This document shows positions 33,951 to 46,700 of a DNA stretch of 64,000 nucleotides, piece after piece. A program made the translations under genes and the position numbers. Positions within the stretch are counted from its first letter, which is position 1. Every line of letters starts with the position of its first letter. The notes under the pieces were generated by a model. It worked only from the letters and a program-made list of their open reading frames with translations, made no database searches and was not told the DNA's origin. The stretch spans positions 17,002 through 81,001 of the forward strand of contig NZ_JAKMUZ010000013.1 in NCBI RefSeq assembly GCF_027570195.1. The letters run 5' to 3'. The DNA is from Corynebacterium yonathiae (GTDB taxonomy: Bacteria; Actinomycetota; Actinomycetes; Mycobacteriales; Mycobacteriaceae).

Positions 33951-36791
33951 GTGGCTGATCGTTTGGTGGTGCGCGGTGCCCGCGAGCACAACCTCAAGGG
34001 CGTGGATATAGATATCCCCCGCGATAAAATGGTTGTTTTTACCGGTCTATCCGGCTCCGGTAAATCATCGCTGGCCTTTGACACCATCTTCGCAGAAGGC
34101 CAGCGCCGCTACGTCGAATCCTTGAGCTCTTATGCCCGCATGTTCTTGGGGCAGATGGACAAGCCGAACGTGGAGTTTATTGACGGCCTGTCACCCGCAG
34201 TGTCTATCGATCAAAAGTCCACCAACCATAATCCGCGTTCTACGGTCGGCACGATTACGGAAATTTACGATTACCTGCGTTTGCTCTTCTCCCGCGCCGG
34301 AACGCCACACTGCCCGAAGTGTGATGCGGTGATCGAGCGCCAAACGCCACAACAAATTGTGGACGCCGTGCTGGAACTGGAAGAGAAACTGAAATTTCAG
34401 GTGCTGGCGCCGGTAGTGCGCAAGCGCAAGGGCGAGTTCGTTGATCTCTTCCAGGATTTATCAGCCCAGGGCTATTCCCGCGTCCGGGTGGATGGGGAAA
34501 CCCATCAGCTTAGTGATCCGCCCAAGCTGAAGAAGCAGATCAAACACAATATTGAGGTAGTGGTTGACCGCCTACAGGTAAAGGCCTCACAAAAACAACG
34601 TTTGACGGATTCGGTGGAAACAGCTCTGCGCTTGGCAGACGGGCTAGTCACCATTGAGTTCGTAGACAGGGAAGAGCTCACCCACACTTATTCGGAGAAG
34701 GCGGCCTGCCCGAATGGTCACACGTTGACCATTGAAGAGTACGAGCCCCGTGCTTTTTCCTTCAACGCTCCGTTTGGTTCCTGCTCGGTGTGCGATGGTC
34801 TGGGCACCAAATTGGAAGTTGATGTTGACCTGCTCATTCCGGACCCAGATGCACCGGCGGTCGACGCCATTCAACCGTGGCACTCCAGCCCCAATTCTCG
34901 CTACTTTGTCAAGCTGGTAGAAGGTTTAGGCAAGGCTATGGGATTTGACCCCAAGACCCCAGTTAGCGAATTGACTAAGGAACAGCGCCACGCGCTTATC
35001 TACGGCACGGACGAAGAGGTGCAGGTTCGATATAAGAACCGCTATGGGCGCCAGCGTAATTGGACCGCGCCGTTTGAGGGAGCAACCGGTTTCATTCACC
35101 GCAAGCTGGAGACTACCGATTCCCAATCCCAAAAGGATCGCTTGCTGCAATACACCCGCCGCGTGCCGTGTAGCACTTGTAAGGGCACCCGCCTGAAGCC
35201 AGAAATCCTAGCCGTCCGTTTGGCTTCCACCACTCACGGTGAGCAGTCCATCGCTGGTCTGTGCGCGCTCTCGATTGAAGACGCCTCCGAGTTTTTGGAT
35301 TCCTTGGTATTGGGGCATCGTGAAGAAATCATTGCCGGTGCTGTCTTGAAGGAGACTCAGGCTCGCCTGCGTTTCCTTCTGGATGTCGGTTTGAATTACC
35401 TTACCCTCGATCGCGGCGCGTCCACGCTTTCGGGCGGCGAGGCGCAGCGTATCCGGCTGGCTACACAGATAGGTTCCGGCCTGGCTGGCGTTCTGTACGT
35501 ACTCGATGAGCCATCCATTGGTCTGCACCAGCGCGATAACCAGCGACTCATTAAGACCCTGCAGCGCCTGCGCGATATTGGTAACACCCTCATCGTGGTC
35601 GAGCACGATGAAGACACTATCCGGGAATCGGATTGGCTCGTCGATGTAGGCCCTCGGGCAGGCGAATATGGCGGCGAAGTGGTCTACCAAGGCGAACCAA
35701 CCGGAATCGAACAGGTAGAAGAGTCCCTTACCGGCCAGTACCTTTCCGGTAAGAAGGTCCTCGCCGTACCGGACCACCGCCGGGAGATCGATAAGGACCG
35801 CACCCTGAAAGTCGTGGGCGCTCGGGAGAATAATCTCAAGGGCATCAACGTGGAAATCCCCCTGGGAGTGCTGGTATGCATTACTGGTGTCTCTGGCTCG
35901 GGTAAATCCACCGTAGTCAATGAGATTCTGGCCAAGACCTTGGCCAATAAACTCAACCGCGCCCGTCAAGTTCCCGGCCGTGCCAAGCGCGTCGAGGGGG
36001 TAGAGCACCTGGATAAACTGGTGCAGGTAGACCAGAGCCCGATTGGCCGTACCCCGCGCTCCAACCCGGCGACGTACACGGGTGTTTTTGACAAGATCCG
36101 TAACCTTTTTGCCGAAACCCAGGAAGCTAAGGTCCGCGGCTACAAAGCCGGACGCTTCTCCTTTAACGTCAAGGGCGGGCGCTGCGAGGCGTGCCACGGC
36201 GATGGCACCATCAAGATCGAAATGAACTTCTTGCCAGACGTCTATGTTCCGTGCGAGGTCTGTGAGGGGGCTCGCTATAACCGCGAGACCTTGGAGGTGC
36301 ATTACAAGGGCAAAAACATTGCTGAGGTCCTAGATATGCCAATCTCCGAGGCTGCGGACTTTTTCGAGCCCATCAACTCCATTCATCGCTATCTTGCCAC
36401 GCTTGTCGACGTCGGCTTGGGCTACGTTCGCCTCGGACAAGCTGCTACCACGCTCTCCGGCGGCGAGGCGCAGCGCGTCAAGCTTGCCTCGGAACTGCAA
36501 AAGCGCACTAACGGCAGAACCATCTACATTCTTGATGAGCCGACAACTGGTCTGCATTTTGAAGATATTCGCAAGCTCATGTTGGTTATTCAAGGCCTGG
36601 TGGATAAGGGCAACTCGGTGCTGGTCATTGAGCATAACCTCGATGTCATCAAGGCAGCGGATTGGATTGTTGATATGGGCCCAGAAGGCGGTGCGGGCGG
36701 CGGCACCGTAGTTGCACAAGGTACTCCAGAAGATGTTGCGCAGGTGGAAGGTTCCTATACCGGTAGCTACTTGCAGGACATGTTGAAGTAG
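33951..36791 (+). CDS. uvrA: Excinuclease ABC subunit A
   Basis: Dimeric ABC-type ATPase that finds bulky DNA lesions and loads UvrB. 946 residues with two ATPase halves. Walker [15 protein letters not shown] lies near residue 32 and [15 protein letters not shown] near 645. Two ABC signatures LSGGEAQRI and [15 protein letters not shown] are present. Zinc cysteines are in [15 protein letters not shown] and the central C-x2-C...C-x2-C cluster ([17 protein letters not shown]). GTG start with GGAGG upstream. A TAGTAC at 33929 may be its -10. The SxxK lipoprotein gene follows after 8 bases. Confidence 0.97.
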   Translation: MADRLVVRGAREHNLKGVDIDIPRDKMVVFTGLSGSGKSSLAFDTIFAEGQRRYVESLSSYARMFLGQMDKPNVEFIDGLSPAVSIDQKSTNHNPRSTVGTITEIYDYLRLLFSRAGTPHCPKCDAVIERQTPQQIVDAVLELEEKLKFQVLAPVVRKRKGEFVDLFQDLSAQGYSRVRVDGETHQLSDPPKLKKQIKHNIEVVVDRLQVKASQKQRLTDSVETALRLADGLVTIEFVDREELTHTYSEKAACPNGHTLTIEEYEPRAFSFNAPFGSCSVCDGLGTKLEVDVDLLIPDPDAPAVDAIQPWHSSPNSRYFVKLVEGLGKAMGFDPKTPVSELTKEQRHALIYGTDEEVQVRYKNRYGRQRNWTAPFEGATGFIHRKLETTDSQSQKDRLLQYTRRVPCSTCKGTRLKPEILAVRLASTTHGEQSIAGLCALSIEDASEFLDSLVLGHREEIIAGAVLKETQARLRFLLDVGLNYLTLDRGASTLSGGEAQRIRLATQIGSGLAGVLYVLDEPSIGLHQRDNQRLIKTLQRLRDIGNTLIVVEHDEDTIRESDWLVDVGPRAGEYGGEVVYQGEPTGIEQVEESLTGQYLSGKKVLAVPDHRREIDKDRTLKVVGARENNLKGINVEIPLGVLVCITGVSGSGKSTVVNEILAKTLANKLNRARQVPGRAKRVEGVEHLDKLVQVDQSPIGRTPRSNPATYTGVFDKIRNLFAETQEAKVRGYKAGRFSFNVKGGRCEACHGDGTIKIEMNFLPDVYVPCEVCEGARYNRETLEVHYKGKNIAEVLDMPISEAADFFEPINSIHRYLATLVDVGLGYVRLGQAATTLSGGEAQRVKLASELQKRTNGRTIYILDEPTTGLHFEDIRKLMLVIQGLVDKGNSVLVIEHNLDVIKAADWIVDMGPEGGAGGGTVVAQGTPEDVAQVEGSYTGSYLQDMLK

Positions 36792-36799
36792 GTCTCAAC

Positions 36800-37648
36800 G
36801 TGAATAATAAACGCCTTGGAGCCAGCCTGATCGCCGCGCTTTGCCTGTGTACCGTGAGCGCGTGCTCTGGCGAGCCCTCGACAGAAAGTGCCCCCGCACC
36901 ATCGACCAGCTCTGTGGCACCAAAACAAGCATCGGTGCGAGAGCAGCTGGACCATGCAGTGGAAAAGACGGCGAAGAGGTACCACGCCAAAGTTGGAGTT
37001 GCTATTGCCGCTGGCGATGACACTATAACTGCGGGCGATAAGGGCACAGGTCCTGTCTGGTCCACCATCAAAGTGCCTATCGCGATCGCGGCGCTTAAAG
37101 ACGGCGCAGATAAAAGCCTCGTTGATTTGGCTATTAAAGAATCAGATAACGATGCCGCCTATTCTTTGTGGTCACAGGTGCAATGGCAGGAAGGATCGGC
37201 CAAAAAAGCGGTGGGGGACTTGCTCGATGACTATGGCTCCCGCGCGGATATCCACGACACCGCCTTTGGCTATTCCACGTGGCCATTAGAAGAGCAAGCT
37301 GTCTTTGGTGCGGAACTACCGTGCATTAAAGAAGCAGACTACGTTCATAAAGTTCTAAAAGACATCGTGCCGTGGCAAAAAATTGGCCTGTCGAAGGAGA
37401 AACAGACGCGAGCCAAAAGCGGTTGGGGACTGGACGAGGACGAAAACGAGTACACCTACCGCCAATTTGGTGTTCACGAGGTAGAGGGAAAGCGCGTCGG
37501 CGTGGCTCTCTCCGTCGTCACCGATGGCGAGGACTATGCCGATGCCGAAAAAGCGGTAAAATACCTCGCCCGTCAATTGGTGGACATTGTTGACGCCGGC
37601 GTCGGTGAGGGCGCCATTGACCCAGCCGCCCGCTGTACAACTCGCTAA
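36800..37648 (+). CDS. SxxK serine hydrolase lipoprotein (beta-lactamase/PBP fold)
   Basis: A 282-residue exported lipoprotein; the lipobox VSAC gives Cys22. It has the three active-site motifs of the penicillin-binding fold: S88-T-I-K91, S-D-N at 115-117, and K-S-G at 206-208. The class A beta-lactamase E-x-x-L-N motif (Glu166) is not obvious, so it may be a carboxypeptidase-like or non-lactamase member. A Ser/Pro/Ala-rich linker (24-45) tethers it to the membrane. GTG start just 8 bases after uvrA, so transcription is probably shared. Substrate unknown. Confidence 0.72.
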   Translation: MNNKRLGASLIAALCLCTVSACSGEPSTESAPAPSTSSVAPKQASVREQLDHAVEKTAKRYHAKVGVAIAAGDDTITAGDKGTGPVWSTIKVPIAIAALKDGADKSLVDLAIKESDNDAAYSLWSQVQWQEGSAKKAVGDLLDDYGSRADIHDTAFGYSTWPLEEQAVFGAELPCIKEADYVHKVLKDIVPWQKIGLSKEKQTRAKSGWGLDEDENEYTYRQFGVHEVEGKRVGVALSVVTDGEDYADAEKAVKYLARQLVDIVDAGVGEGAIDPAARCTTR

Positions 37649-37795
37649 CCGCGTTGCGATTTGGTGGCAGGGGGAGAAGCTGCTATCCTCATAGCCACTA
37701 CCGCCCATGACGCCTTTTCGAGGTTCGTGGGTCACAAGCGGAGTTTCTCCCACCCGAAGCCGCGAACATGGTTCGTAGGATAAAGGTAAAGGTAA

Positions 37796-37862
37796 CCAAG
37801 CACTCGTGCTTGGCACTGTGAGAACTCCCGGCTGTCTATGACAGACCGGGTTTGATTCGTTT
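37796..37862 (+). promoter_or_regulatory. Structured leader upstream of infC, candidate attenuator
   Basis: Two hairpins precede infC. CCAAGCAC/GTGCTTGG (37796-37813) has a 2-base loop. CCCGG-CTGTC pairs with GACAG-A-CCGGG (37827-37850) and is followed by TTTGATTCGTTTG, which resembles a weak terminator. The infC-rpmI-rplT operon is leader-controlled in several bacteria; control here is inferred. Confidence 0.45.
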
Positions 37863-37918
37863 GTGGTCCCGGTAGGTGAACTACTTACTCATACACCCCC
37901 TAATCGAGGAGAACCACA

Positions 37919-38440
<522 letters not shown>

Positions 38441-38476
38441 ACCAGATTCCACGTAGAATTTAAGGACTTAATACTC

Positions 38477-38671
38477 ATGAAGCAGAAGACCCACAAGGGC
38501 ACCGCAAAGCGTATCAAGGTGACCGGTTCCGGCAAGCTGCGCCGTGAGCAGGCTGGCCGTCGCCACCTGCTGGAGGGCAAGCCGTCCAAGCGTACCCGTC
38601 GCCTGAAGGGCACCGAGGCAGTCGCACAGCCTGACACCAAGCGCGTCAAGCGCCTGCTCGGCCGCGCATAA
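38477..38671 (+). CDS. rpmI: 50S ribosomal protein L35
   Basis: A 64-residue highly basic ribosomal protein: [20 protein letters not shown] at the N-terminus and [18 protein letters not shown] in the centre, both diagnostic of L35. It lies 36 bases after infC and 55 bases before rplT in the conserved infC-rpmI-rplT operon. Codon use is strongly biased, as for other ribosomal genes. Confidence 0.98.
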   Translation: MKQKTHKGTAKRIKVTGSGKLRREQAGRRHLLEGKPSKRTRRLKGTEAVAQPDTKRVKRLLGRA

Positions 38672-38726
38672 TAGCGCCGAATCAACCCACATCCGCCATC
38701 ACAATTTGAATTAAGGAAGTATCACT

Positions 38727-39110
38727 GTGGCACGAGTAAAGCGCTCAGTTAACGCAAAGAAGAAGCGTCGCGCGATTCTGAAGTCCGCTAAGGGCTACCG
38801 CGGCCAGCGTTCCCGCCTGTACCGTAAGGCGAAGGAGCAGTGGCTGCACTCCATGACTTACGCTTACCGCGACCGTCGCGCCCGCAAGTCTGAGTTCCGT
38901 AAGCTGTGGATCCAGCGTATCAACGCTGCCGCCCGCATGAACGACATCACCTACAACCGTCTCATTCACGGCCTGCGCCTGGCCGAGATTGAGGTTGACC
39001 GCAAGATCCTGGCTGAGCTTGCTGTCAATGACTTCGAGGCATTCTCCGCACTGTGCGAAGCTGCCAAGGCTGCTCTGCCTGAGGACGTTAATGCTCCTAA
39101 GGCTGCCTAA
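38727..39110 (+). CDS. rplT: 50S ribosomal protein L20
   Basis: A 127-residue early-assembly 23S rRNA-binding protein. It has the basic N-terminal extension ([20 protein letters not shown]), then [20 protein letters not shown] and the C-terminal [13 protein letters not shown] globular part. GTG start with AAGGAAG upstream. Last gene of the infC operon. In other bacteria L20 represses this operon through the leader RNA. Confidence 0.98.
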   Translation: MARVKRSVNAKKKRRAILKSAKGYRGQRSRLYRKAKEQWLHSMTYAYRDRRARKSEFRKLWIQRINAAARMNDITYNRLIHGLRLAEIEVDRKILAELAVNDFEAFSALCEAAKAALPEDVNAPKAA

Positions 39111-39263
39111 TCATTAGGGGTATCATGCCCGCATTCTTCGGCGTTTAAACTGGGGGATACGGGCACTTTGGTTTTCGATACCCTATTTCACTTGGGTGCT
39201 CGGTCTCACGTGCTAGATTTGTCCCACACCCCGTGAAAGCCGAGACCGAGGAGAACATTTCCT

Positions 39264-39716
39264 ATGACGAATCCAAACGGAGACTACCAACCTGATTATG
39301 GTGAGAACTCTGGCGCGTCCTATGACAACAACCAAGGCCAGCAGTACACCCCTTATAACCAGCAAGCTAGTTACCAGCCGCAGTACAGCCAAGGCTATGC
39401 ACCGCAACCCAATATGGGTGCTTACTCGGCGCAGCAACAGTATGTTGCTCCGGGCCAACAGAAGTCGTGGATCGCGACCTTGCTATTGTGCTTTTTCCTA
39501 GGCTCTTTCGGTGCACATAACTTCTACACTGGCCGAACGACTTTCGGCGTTACGCAGTTGGTGCTCAATATCTTGGGCTGGGCTACTTTCTGGTTCCTGC
39601 TCGGATTCGCCTTCTGGGCCATCCTCGGTATTTGGGTGTTCATTGAGTTCATCATGATTATTGCCGGTGCTGGGGACTACGACAAGGACGCCCGCGGCGT
39701 CCCGCTCGCTAAGTAG
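39264..39716 (+). CDS. TM2-domain membrane protein with Gln/Tyr-rich N-terminus
   Basis: A 150-residue protein. Residues 1-65 are low-complexity, rich in Gln, Tyr, Asn and Pro. A TM2 domain follows: KSWIATLLLCFFLGSFGAHN, FYTGRTTFGVTQL, then a second hydrophobic segment to about residue 138. TM2 proteins are of unknown function; the domain is a two-helix membrane hairpin with a conserved GxxGxHxFY-like turn. GAGGAG precedes the ATG. A TGCTAGATT extended -10 lies near 39211. A terminator follows. Confidence 0.85.
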   Translation: MTNPNGDYQPDYGENSGASYDNNQGQQYTPYNQQASYQPQYSQGYAPQPNMGAYSAQQQYVAPGQQKSWIATLLLCFFLGSFGAHNFYTGRTTFGVTQLVLNILGWATFWFLLGFAFWAILGIWVFIEFIMIIAGAGDYDKDARGVPLAK

Positions 39717-39729
39717 GGCTCACCTATGT

Positions 39730-39760
39730 AATCCTGTTGCCGTGGGGCAGCAGGATTTTT
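39730..39760 (+). terminator. Terminator after the TM2 gene
   Basis: AATCCTGTTGCC and GGCAGCAGGATT form a 12-bp stem with one G-T pair and a 4-base loop, followed by TTTT. Confidence 0.85.
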
Positions 39761-39810
39761 CGTTCTTAAAGGGGACTCAGGGGCGAGTCTGGGGAGGGAG
39801 AATTAGCAGG

Positions 39811-39816
39811 TAGGGT
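39811..39816 (+). promoter_or_regulatory. -10 element of a probable leaderless promoter (SpoU gene)
   Basis: TAGGGT, 7 bases, then ATG at 39824. No Shine-Dalgarno. Confidence 0.5.
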
Positions 39817-39823
39817 AGTAGCC

Positions 39824-40627
39824 ATGAATTTGGATTTTGACTCTGCCTTTACTGAACGCACTCCGCGCATTGTTAATGCAGCTAAGCTGCACCGTGCGGC
39901 TAACCGGAAAAAGGCGAAGCAATTCCTCATTGAGGGAGAGAATGCGGTAGACGCGGCGGTATCTACTGGAGCTGCAGTCGACGTTTTTGTTACTGAGAAG
40001 GCGGCAGCGCGTTTCGGCGACATCATCACTGCATGCGGCTACATGGGAGTGTACGTTCATCCCATCACCGATAAGGCGGCTAAGCACCTTTCCGATACCG
40101 CCACTACCACTGGACTCTTTGCGCTTTGCAAGCCGGTGCTCTGGTCCGCGGGCAAAATCCTCAACGGCAAACCAAGCCTCGTTTCCGTTCCCGTGCTCAC
40201 TTCTGAGCCCGGAAATGCCGGCACCTTGATTAGAACCTCGGATGCAATGGGTGCCGATGGTGTCATCTTTGCAGGTGAGACCGTCGATCCCCTCAGCTGC
40301 AAGGTAGCGCGCGCTTCGACCGGCTCGCTGTTTCACGTTCCTGTCGCGCGGGACCCCAATATTAAAGACGTGCTGGGGCAATTGCGTAAGTCGGGCATGC
40401 AGATTGTGGCAACTGCTGCCGACGGTGAAGTGAACCTAGCGGAGGCAGATCTGTCCCAGCCAACCGCGTGGCTATTTGGTAATGAGGCGCATGGACTCGG
40501 CGAGCTGCTGGAGGAGGCAGATATGCGGGTGCGCATTCCCCTACGCGGACGCGCAGAATCCCTCAACCTGGCAACTGCTGCAAGCATTTGTCTTTATGAG
40601 TCGGCTAAGGCGCAAGACCCTAGCTAA
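39824..40627 (+). CDS. TrmH/SpoU-family RNA 2'-O-methyltransferase
   Basis: A 267-residue SPOUT methyltransferase acting on rRNA or tRNA ribose; the target is not identifiable. An N-terminal L30e-like substrate-binding domain (KKAKQFLIEGENAVDAAV) is followed by the knotted domain with motif 1 NAGTLIRTSDAMGADGVI, motif 2 WLFGNEAHGL and motif 3 IPLRGRAESLNLATAASICLYE. It often lies next to rplT or pheS in bacteria, as here. Start supported by a TAGGGT box 7 bases upstream. Confidence 0.9.
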   Translation: MNLDFDSAFTERTPRIVNAAKLHRAANRKKAKQFLIEGENAVDAAVSTGAAVDVFVTEKAAARFGDIITACGYMGVYVHPITDKAAKHLSDTATTTGLFALCKPVLWSAGKILNGKPSLVSVPVLTSEPGNAGTLIRTSDAMGADGVIFAGETVDPLSCKVARASTGSLFHVPVARDPNIKDVLGQLRKSGMQIVATAADGEVNLAEADLSQPTAWLFGNEAHGLGELLEEADMRVRIPLRGRAESLNLATAASICLYESAKAQDPS

Positions 40628-41776
<1,149 letters not shown>

Positions 41777-41800
41777 AACCCAGAAAGGATAGACACACTA

Positions 41801-44314
41801 ATGCTTATTTCCCAAGACTGGGTCACCCGCATCCTGGGCGCTAAGAACCCTGGTTGGAACGTTTCCGCTGCCGATATGGATTCCGGATTCGTGCGCGTTG
41901 GTTTTGAAACCGAGGGCTACGCCGCCATCCCAGAGAGCACCGGTCCGCTGGTTATCGGCCAGGTCGTAGAGATCGAAGAACTTACGCAGTTCAAAAAGCC
42001 CATTCGCTATTGCCAGGTCAACGTAGGCCAGGCCAATGGTACGGGTGAGCTGCAGGGCATCATTTGTGGCGCTCGCAACTTCCGCCTGAATGACTATGTC
42101 GTCGTGGCCCTTCCAGGCTCCGAGCTTCCTGGCGGCTTCAAGATTGCGGCACGCGAGACCTACGACCACATTTCAAATGGCATGATGTGCTCCGGCGCTG
42201 AGCTCGGCTTGGGCGCGCAGGCCAATGGCATCATCGTCCTAGGCGATGAGGTTGCCGATAAAGTAGGCGAAGATGCCCGCTCGATTATTGGTTTGTACGA
42301 TACGGACTTTGACGTCAACATTACTCCGGACCGTGGCTATGCGCTCTCCGTACGCGGATTGAGCCGTGAGATTGCCTCCGCGTTCGATCTTGAGTTTGCC
42401 GATATTGCCAAGGATCCTTCCTTAGCTGGCGTTGATACTTCCGCCGTGCCGGCGGCGCAGGGTTCGCTTCTCGACGTCACTGTAAATCCCGAAACCAAGG
42501 CGCAGCGCTTCGGTCTCCGCAAGGTCAGCGGCATTGACCCCCAAGCACGCACCCCATTTTGGCTGGAGCGCGAGCTTATGCTCTGCGGACAGCGCAGCGT
42601 GAACCTGCCCACCGATATTACTAACTATGTGATGTTGCTTTTGGGCGCCCCAATGCATGCCTTTGATGCCAATGTGATCCAAGGCAGCCTCGTTGTCCGT
42701 AACGCGGACGAGGGCGAAAAATTCGAGACGCTGGACCATATAAAGCGGGAACTTTCCGCAGAAGACGTGGTCATCTGTGATGACACTGGCATCCAGTCTT
42801 TGGCCGGTGTCATGGGCGGTACTACCTCTGAAATTTCGGCGGAGACCACCGATGTGGTCTTTGAATCGGCTATCTGGGATCCGATTACTGTTGCGCGCAC
42901 CTGCCGCCGCCATAAGCTGTCTTCCGAGTCCTCTCGTCGCTTTGAGCGAGGCGTGGATCCAGCGATTGTAGAAGTCGCCCTAGATACCGCTTGTGCGCTG
43001 CTGCAGCAGCTGGCAGGCGGCACCATTGAGGAAGGCCGTACGCTTATCGGGGACGTCGCCAAGCCCGAGCCCATTTCTCTGCGCACCGCAAAGGCCAGCG
43101 AATATGCAGGCGTGGACTACGTCCGTGAGACCGTTATTTCCCGCCTAGAGGAAGTTGGTTGCACCGTTGCGGACGAAGGCGAGCGGCTCCAGGTAACACC
43201 GGCAACGTGGCGCACCGATATCTCGATGGATGTTGACCTCATCGAGGAGATACTGCGTCTGGAAGGACTGGAGGATATTCCCACCGTCCTGCCAACCCCG
43301 GCTGGCGGCCGCGGGCTGGCCCCAGCGCAGAAGCGTCGCCGTGCTATTGGCCACGGCCTAGCCTATGCCGGCTATGCAGAGGTGTTGCCCGCACCGTTCG
43401 TAGCCAATGACACCTTCGAAGTGTGGGGCCTAGACAAGGACGATGCCCGCCGGCGCACCGTTGAGGTGCAAAATCCGCTGGAAGCGGATAAGGCCATCCT
43501 GTCTACGACGCTGCTGCCTAATATGCTAGAAGCTATCGGCCGCAATGTTGCGCGCGGCCGCAGCGACCTCGCCCTGTATGGCCTGCAGCAGGTGGCGTTT
43601 AAGCGCACTGATGCATCACCTATGCCGTCTGTAGCGCAGCGACCTTCTGAGCAAGTTATATCCGAACTCCTCGAGACCCTTCCTGAACAGCCGTTGCACG
43701 TGGCTACGGTGGCTACCGGCAATATCGAGCACGAAGGTCCGTGGGGCGAGGGCCGCGCATATAGTTATGCCGATGCGATCGAATCTGCCCGTCAGGTTGC
43801 TCGCGCTGCCGGTGTGGATATCGAACTGGAAGCAGCGCAAGTTCTGCCGTGGCACCCGGGCCGCTGTGCCGCTGTGAAGGTTGCCGGCACCGACGTGGTG
43901 TTGGGCCATGCCGGCGAGCTACACCCGCAGGTCTTAGAAGCTCTGAATCTGCCGGCACGCACCTGCGCTATGGAGCTGGATATCACCGCAATGCCGTTGG
44001 GGGAGAAGTTCCCCGCCCCGGTGCTGTCCTCGTTCCCGGCTTTGCATCAGGATATTGCCCTCGTAGTAGATGAAGATGTCCCAGCCGAGCGTGTACGTGT
44101 CACTGTGGAAGAGGGAGCGGGCGAGCTCATTGAGTCCGTGGAACTTTTCGATATCTTCCGTGGTGAGCAATTGGGTGAGGGCAAGAAGTCCTTGGCGTTC
44201 CAGCTCTTGTTCCGCGCTGCGGATCGCACGTTGACCGATGAAGAGGTCAACGAGCACCGCACGGCGGCAGCGGAATTGGCTAAGCAGCGTCTGGGCGCAG
44301 AGATGCGCGCATAA
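41801..44314 (+). CDS. pheT: Phenylalanine--tRNA ligase beta subunit
   Basis: 837 residues, the usual length for the bacterial beta subunit. An N-terminal EMAP/OB-like tRNA-binding domain ([20 protein letters not shown], about 45-160) comes first. B3/B4 editing domains follow, with [18 protein letters not shown] and GVMGG. Then come the B5 domain, a degenerate class II core, and a C-terminal ferredoxin-like anticodon-binding domain ([20 protein letters not shown]). GAAAGGAT precedes the ATG. Cotranscribed with pheS and closed by a strong terminator. Confidence 0.97.
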   Translation: MLISQDWVTRILGAKNPGWNVSAADMDSGFVRVGFETEGYAAIPESTGPLVIGQVVEIEELTQFKKPIRYCQVNVGQANGTGELQGIICGARNFRLNDYVVVALPGSELPGGFKIAARETYDHISNGMMCSGAELGLGAQANGIIVLGDEVADKVGEDARSIIGLYDTDFDVNITPDRGYALSVRGLSREIASAFDLEFADIAKDPSLAGVDTSAVPAAQGSLLDVTVNPETKAQRFGLRKVSGIDPQARTPFWLERELMLCGQRSVNLPTDITNYVMLLLGAPMHAFDANVIQGSLVVRNADEGEKFETLDHIKRELSAEDVVICDDTGIQSLAGVMGGTTSEISAETTDVVFESAIWDPITVARTCRRHKLSSESSRRFERGVDPAIVEVALDTACALLQQLAGGTIEEGRTLIGDVAKPEPISLRTAKASEYAGVDYVRETVISRLEEVGCTVADEGERLQVTPATWRTDISMDVDLIEEILRLEGLEDIPTVLPTPAGGRGLAPAQKRRRAIGHGLAYAGYAEVLPAPFVANDTFEVWGLDKDDARRRTVEVQNPLEADKAILSTTLLPNMLEAIGRNVARGRSDLALYGLQQVAFKRTDASPMPSVAQRPSEQVISELLETLPEQPLHVATVATGNIEHEGPWGEGRAYSYADAIESARQVARAAGVDIELEAAQVLPWHPGRCAAVKVAGTDVVLGHAGELHPQVLEALNLPARTCAMELDITAMPLGEKFPAPVLSSFPALHQDIALVVDEDVPAERVRVTVEEGAGELIESVELFDIFRGEQLGEGKKSLAFQLLFRAADRTLTDEEVNEHRTAAAELAKQRLGAEMRA

Positions 44315-44326
44315 CTAGCGCGAACG

Positions 44327-44364
44327 AAGGGGCGGTGAGATATAACTCACCGCCCCTTTTTTTC
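44327..44364 (+). terminator. Terminator after pheST
   Basis: AAGGGGCGGTGAG and CTCACCGCCCCTT form a perfect 13-bp stem with a 6-base loop, then a run of T. Confidence 0.92.
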
Positions 44365-44415
44365 ATACATTTTTTCATCTTAATTGAGCGCAATTACCTG
44401 CAACGTTGCTTAATT

Positions 44416-44450
44416 TGCATGAATAACATACGACTGAGTGTATTTATTGC
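44416..44450 (+). promoter_or_regulatory. Candidate ARG box (ArgR operator) of argC
   Basis: GCATGAATAACA and TGTATTTATTGC are inverted-repeat arms, matching at 8 of 12 positions, around a 10-base centre. The A/T-rich TGAAT-type half-sites resemble ArgR boxes. The element overlaps the -35 region and abuts the -10 at 44451, so bound ArgR would block the promoter. Confidence 0.5.
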
Positions 44451-44456
44451 TATAGT
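44448..44456 (+). promoter_or_regulatory. Extended -10 of a probable leaderless argC promoter
   Basis: TGCTATAGT (extended -10 TG-n-TATAGT, hexamer at 44451-44456) ends 7 bases before the argC ATG. There is no ribosome-binding site. Confidence 0.6.
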
Positions 44457-44463
44457 CGCCACT

Positions 44464-45507
44464 ATGACGATTTCAGTAGCAATAGCAGGGGCCACCGGAT
44501 ACGCAGGGAGCGAGATCCTCCGTTTGCTGTTGTCGCACCCAGCGTATCTAGGTGGGCATCTTCGCATTGGCGCGCTAACAGCCCATACCTCGGCCGGTAA
44601 GAACGTGGCAGAGCTTATGCCGCACCTTCCGCAGCTGGCAGATCGCGTCATTGCGGATACAACCATTGAAAACCTCCGCGGACATGACATCGTCTTTCTG
44701 GGCCTTCCACACGGTCACTCTGGTGCGATTGCGCAGCAGGTCGGGCAGCGGACGACGGTGATCGATTGTGCAGCCGATTTTCGCCTCCGCAGCAAGGCGG
44801 ATTGGGAGAATTTCTACGGCGGTGACTATTCCGGCAGCTGGCCCTATGGAATCCCTGAGGTCCCTGGCAACCGGCAAGCGCTGCGCCGTACCAACCGAGT
44901 AGCCGTGCCGGGGTGCTTTCCTACGGCAGTAACCCTCGGTGTTCTGCCAGCAGTAGCGCACGGGCTCATTGAGCCCAGCCTCACGGCTATCGCTATCACC
45001 GGTGTGTCCGGCGCGGGCAAGAAAGCCTCTGTGGCGCAGCTGGGCGCGGAAACCATGGGAAACCTCAAGGCTTATAAACCTGGCGGGACGCATCGGCATA
45101 CCCCAGAAATCCTGCAAAACCTGCAGCCATTTGTCCAAGAAGAGCTCACTGTGAGCTTCACACCCGTTCTCGCCCCCTTAACGCGAGGGATCCTGGCGAC
45201 GACTACGGCGGAGCTCAAAGAGGGCATCGGCAAGCGTGAGGTAGAAAGCGCATTCGGTGAATTTTATGCCCAGGAACCGTTTTGTCGCGTCCTTCCTGCC
45301 GGGCAGCAGCCCGAGACCCAAAACGTAGTGGGAACCAACATGGTCCATATTCAAGCTCATGTGGATGAACGCGCCAGACGCCTGGTGGTCACCGCAGCGC
45401 TGGACAACCTGTGCAAAGGGACAGCCGGCGCCGCCGTGCAATGCATGAATCTAACACTTGGTTGGGAAGAAACCCTGGGTCTGCCGCAAGCGGCCGTGGC
45501 CCCATAA
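44464..45507 (+). CDS. argC: N-acetyl-gamma-glutamyl-phosphate reductase
   Basis: Reduces N-acetylglutamyl phosphate with NADPH, third step of arginine synthesis. 347 residues. The Rossmann start is [19 protein letters not shown] and the catalytic Cys lies in [24 protein letters not shown] and a C-terminal [19 protein letters not shown] complete the match. ATG 44464 is the family-like start and lies 7 bases after TATAGT. First gene of the argCJBDFRGH operon. Confidence 0.97.
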   Translation: MTISVAIAGATGYAGSEILRLLLSHPAYLGGHLRIGALTAHTSAGKNVAELMPHLPQLADRVIADTTIENLRGHDIVFLGLPHGHSGAIAQQVGQRTTVIDCAADFRLRSKADWENFYGGDYSGSWPYGIPEVPGNRQALRRTNRVAVPGCFPTAVTLGVLPAVAHGLIEPSLTAIAITGVSGAGKKASVAQLGAETMGNLKAYKPGGTHRHTPEILQNLQPFVQEELTVSFTPVLAPLTRGILATTTAELKEGIGKREVESAFGEFYAQEPFCRVLPAGQQPETQNVVGTNMVHIQAHVDERARRLVVTAALDNLCKGTAGAAVQCMNLTLGWEETLGLPQAAVAP

Positions 45508-45523
45508 GAACTAGGAGAGAACA

Positions 45524-46693
45524 ATGTCTACAGCTGGAATTACCGGACCCGCCGGATTTAGTGCCGGCGCCACTACAGCGGGGATTAAACCCTCCGGCAA
45601 ACCCGATATGGCCCTAGTGGTCAATAACGGACCGCGGTTCGATGCAGCCGCAGTATTTACCCGCAACCGTGTGGTGGCCTCGCCGGTGAAACTATCCCGC
45701 AAAGCAGTAGCCGATGGTCAGCTTGCCGCGGTCATCTTTAACTCTGGGAACGCTAATGCGTGCAATGGCGCGCAGGGTGATGCGGACGCTTCCGCGTTGG
45801 TGGGCAAGGTGGCCCAGACCTTGAGCCTTCCGGAAGGAGATATTGCCGCCTGCTCGACGGGGCTTATTGGTGATCCCTTGCCTATGCAGAAGGCGTTGGC
45901 TGGAGCAGCTTCCGTGACGAAGGACTTGGGTACGAGCGCGAATCATGCCCACGCAGCGGCCGAGGCAATTTTAACCACCGATACCGTGACCAAGGAAGCA
46001 GCCTATGCCGGAGACGGTTGGTCGGTGGGGGCTATGGGTAAGGGGGTGGGCATGATGGCTCCCTCGCTAGCGACGATGTTGGTGTGTATTACTACCGACG
46101 CCACCGCTAGTTCCTCTGCTCTACAAAGCGCCTTGAATAAGGCCGTGTTGCAGACCTTCAATACCCTCGACGTAGATGGATCTACCTCTACTAATGACAC
46201 GGTGATCCTCATGGCCTCTGGGGCTTCGGCTGTTTCGCCCAGCCAAGAAGAGCTGGATAGGGCGGTGCTCGCGGTTTGCGCGGACATAGCGGATCAACTG
46301 CAAGCAGATGCGGAAGGCGTAACTAGACGCGTCAAGATTACCGTGGAAGGAACCGCTACCGACGATCAGGCACTTAACGCCGCGCGTACTTTGGGTCGCG
46401 ACAACCTGTTCAAGTGTGCCATGTTTGGCTCTGATCCGAACTGGGGCCGCGTCCTCGCGGCGGTGGGAATGGCAGACGCCGAAATGGATCCGGAAAATAT
46501 CTCCGTGTACTTCAATGACCAGCCGGTCTGCCGGGCATCGACGGGGGTACCTGGGGCGCGCGAGGTGGACCTTAGCGGAACCAATATTGAAGTTCGGGTG
46601 GATCTAGGCACGGGAGGTGCGGGGTCTGCCTTCGTGCGGACTACGGATCTTTCCCACGCCTACGTGGAAATCAACTCGGCGTATAGCTCCTAG
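45524..46693 (+). CDS. argJ: Bifunctional glutamate N-acetyltransferase / ornithine acetyltransferase
   Basis: Moves the acetyl group from acetylornithine to glutamate, recycling it (steps 1 and 5), so no argE is needed. 389 residues. The self-cleavage site is in [17 protein letters not shown], where cut before Thr of ATML yields alpha and beta chains with Thr as nucleophile. [18 protein letters not shown] at the N-terminus and [16 protein letters not shown] are typical. AGGAG precedes the ATG; 16 bases after argC. Whether it also uses acetyl-CoA (bifunctional) cannot be read from sequence. Confidence 0.96.
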   Translation: MSTAGITGPAGFSAGATTAGIKPSGKPDMALVVNNGPRFDAAAVFTRNRVVASPVKLSRKAVADGQLAAVIFNSGNANACNGAQGDADASALVGKVAQTLSLPEGDIAACSTGLIGDPLPMQKALAGAASVTKDLGTSANHAHAAAEAILTTDTVTKEAAYAGDGWSVGAMGKGVGMMAPSLATMLVCITTDATASSSALQSALNKAVLQTFNTLDVDGSTSTNDTVILMASGASAVSPSQEELDRAVLAVCADIADQLQADAEGVTRRVKITVEGTATDDQALNAARTLGRDNLFKCAMFGSDPNWGRVLAAVGMADAEMDPENISVYFNDQPVCRASTGVPGAREVDLSGTNIEVRVDLGTGGAGSAFVRTTDLSHAYVEINSAYSS

Positions 46694-46700
46694 GGAAACG

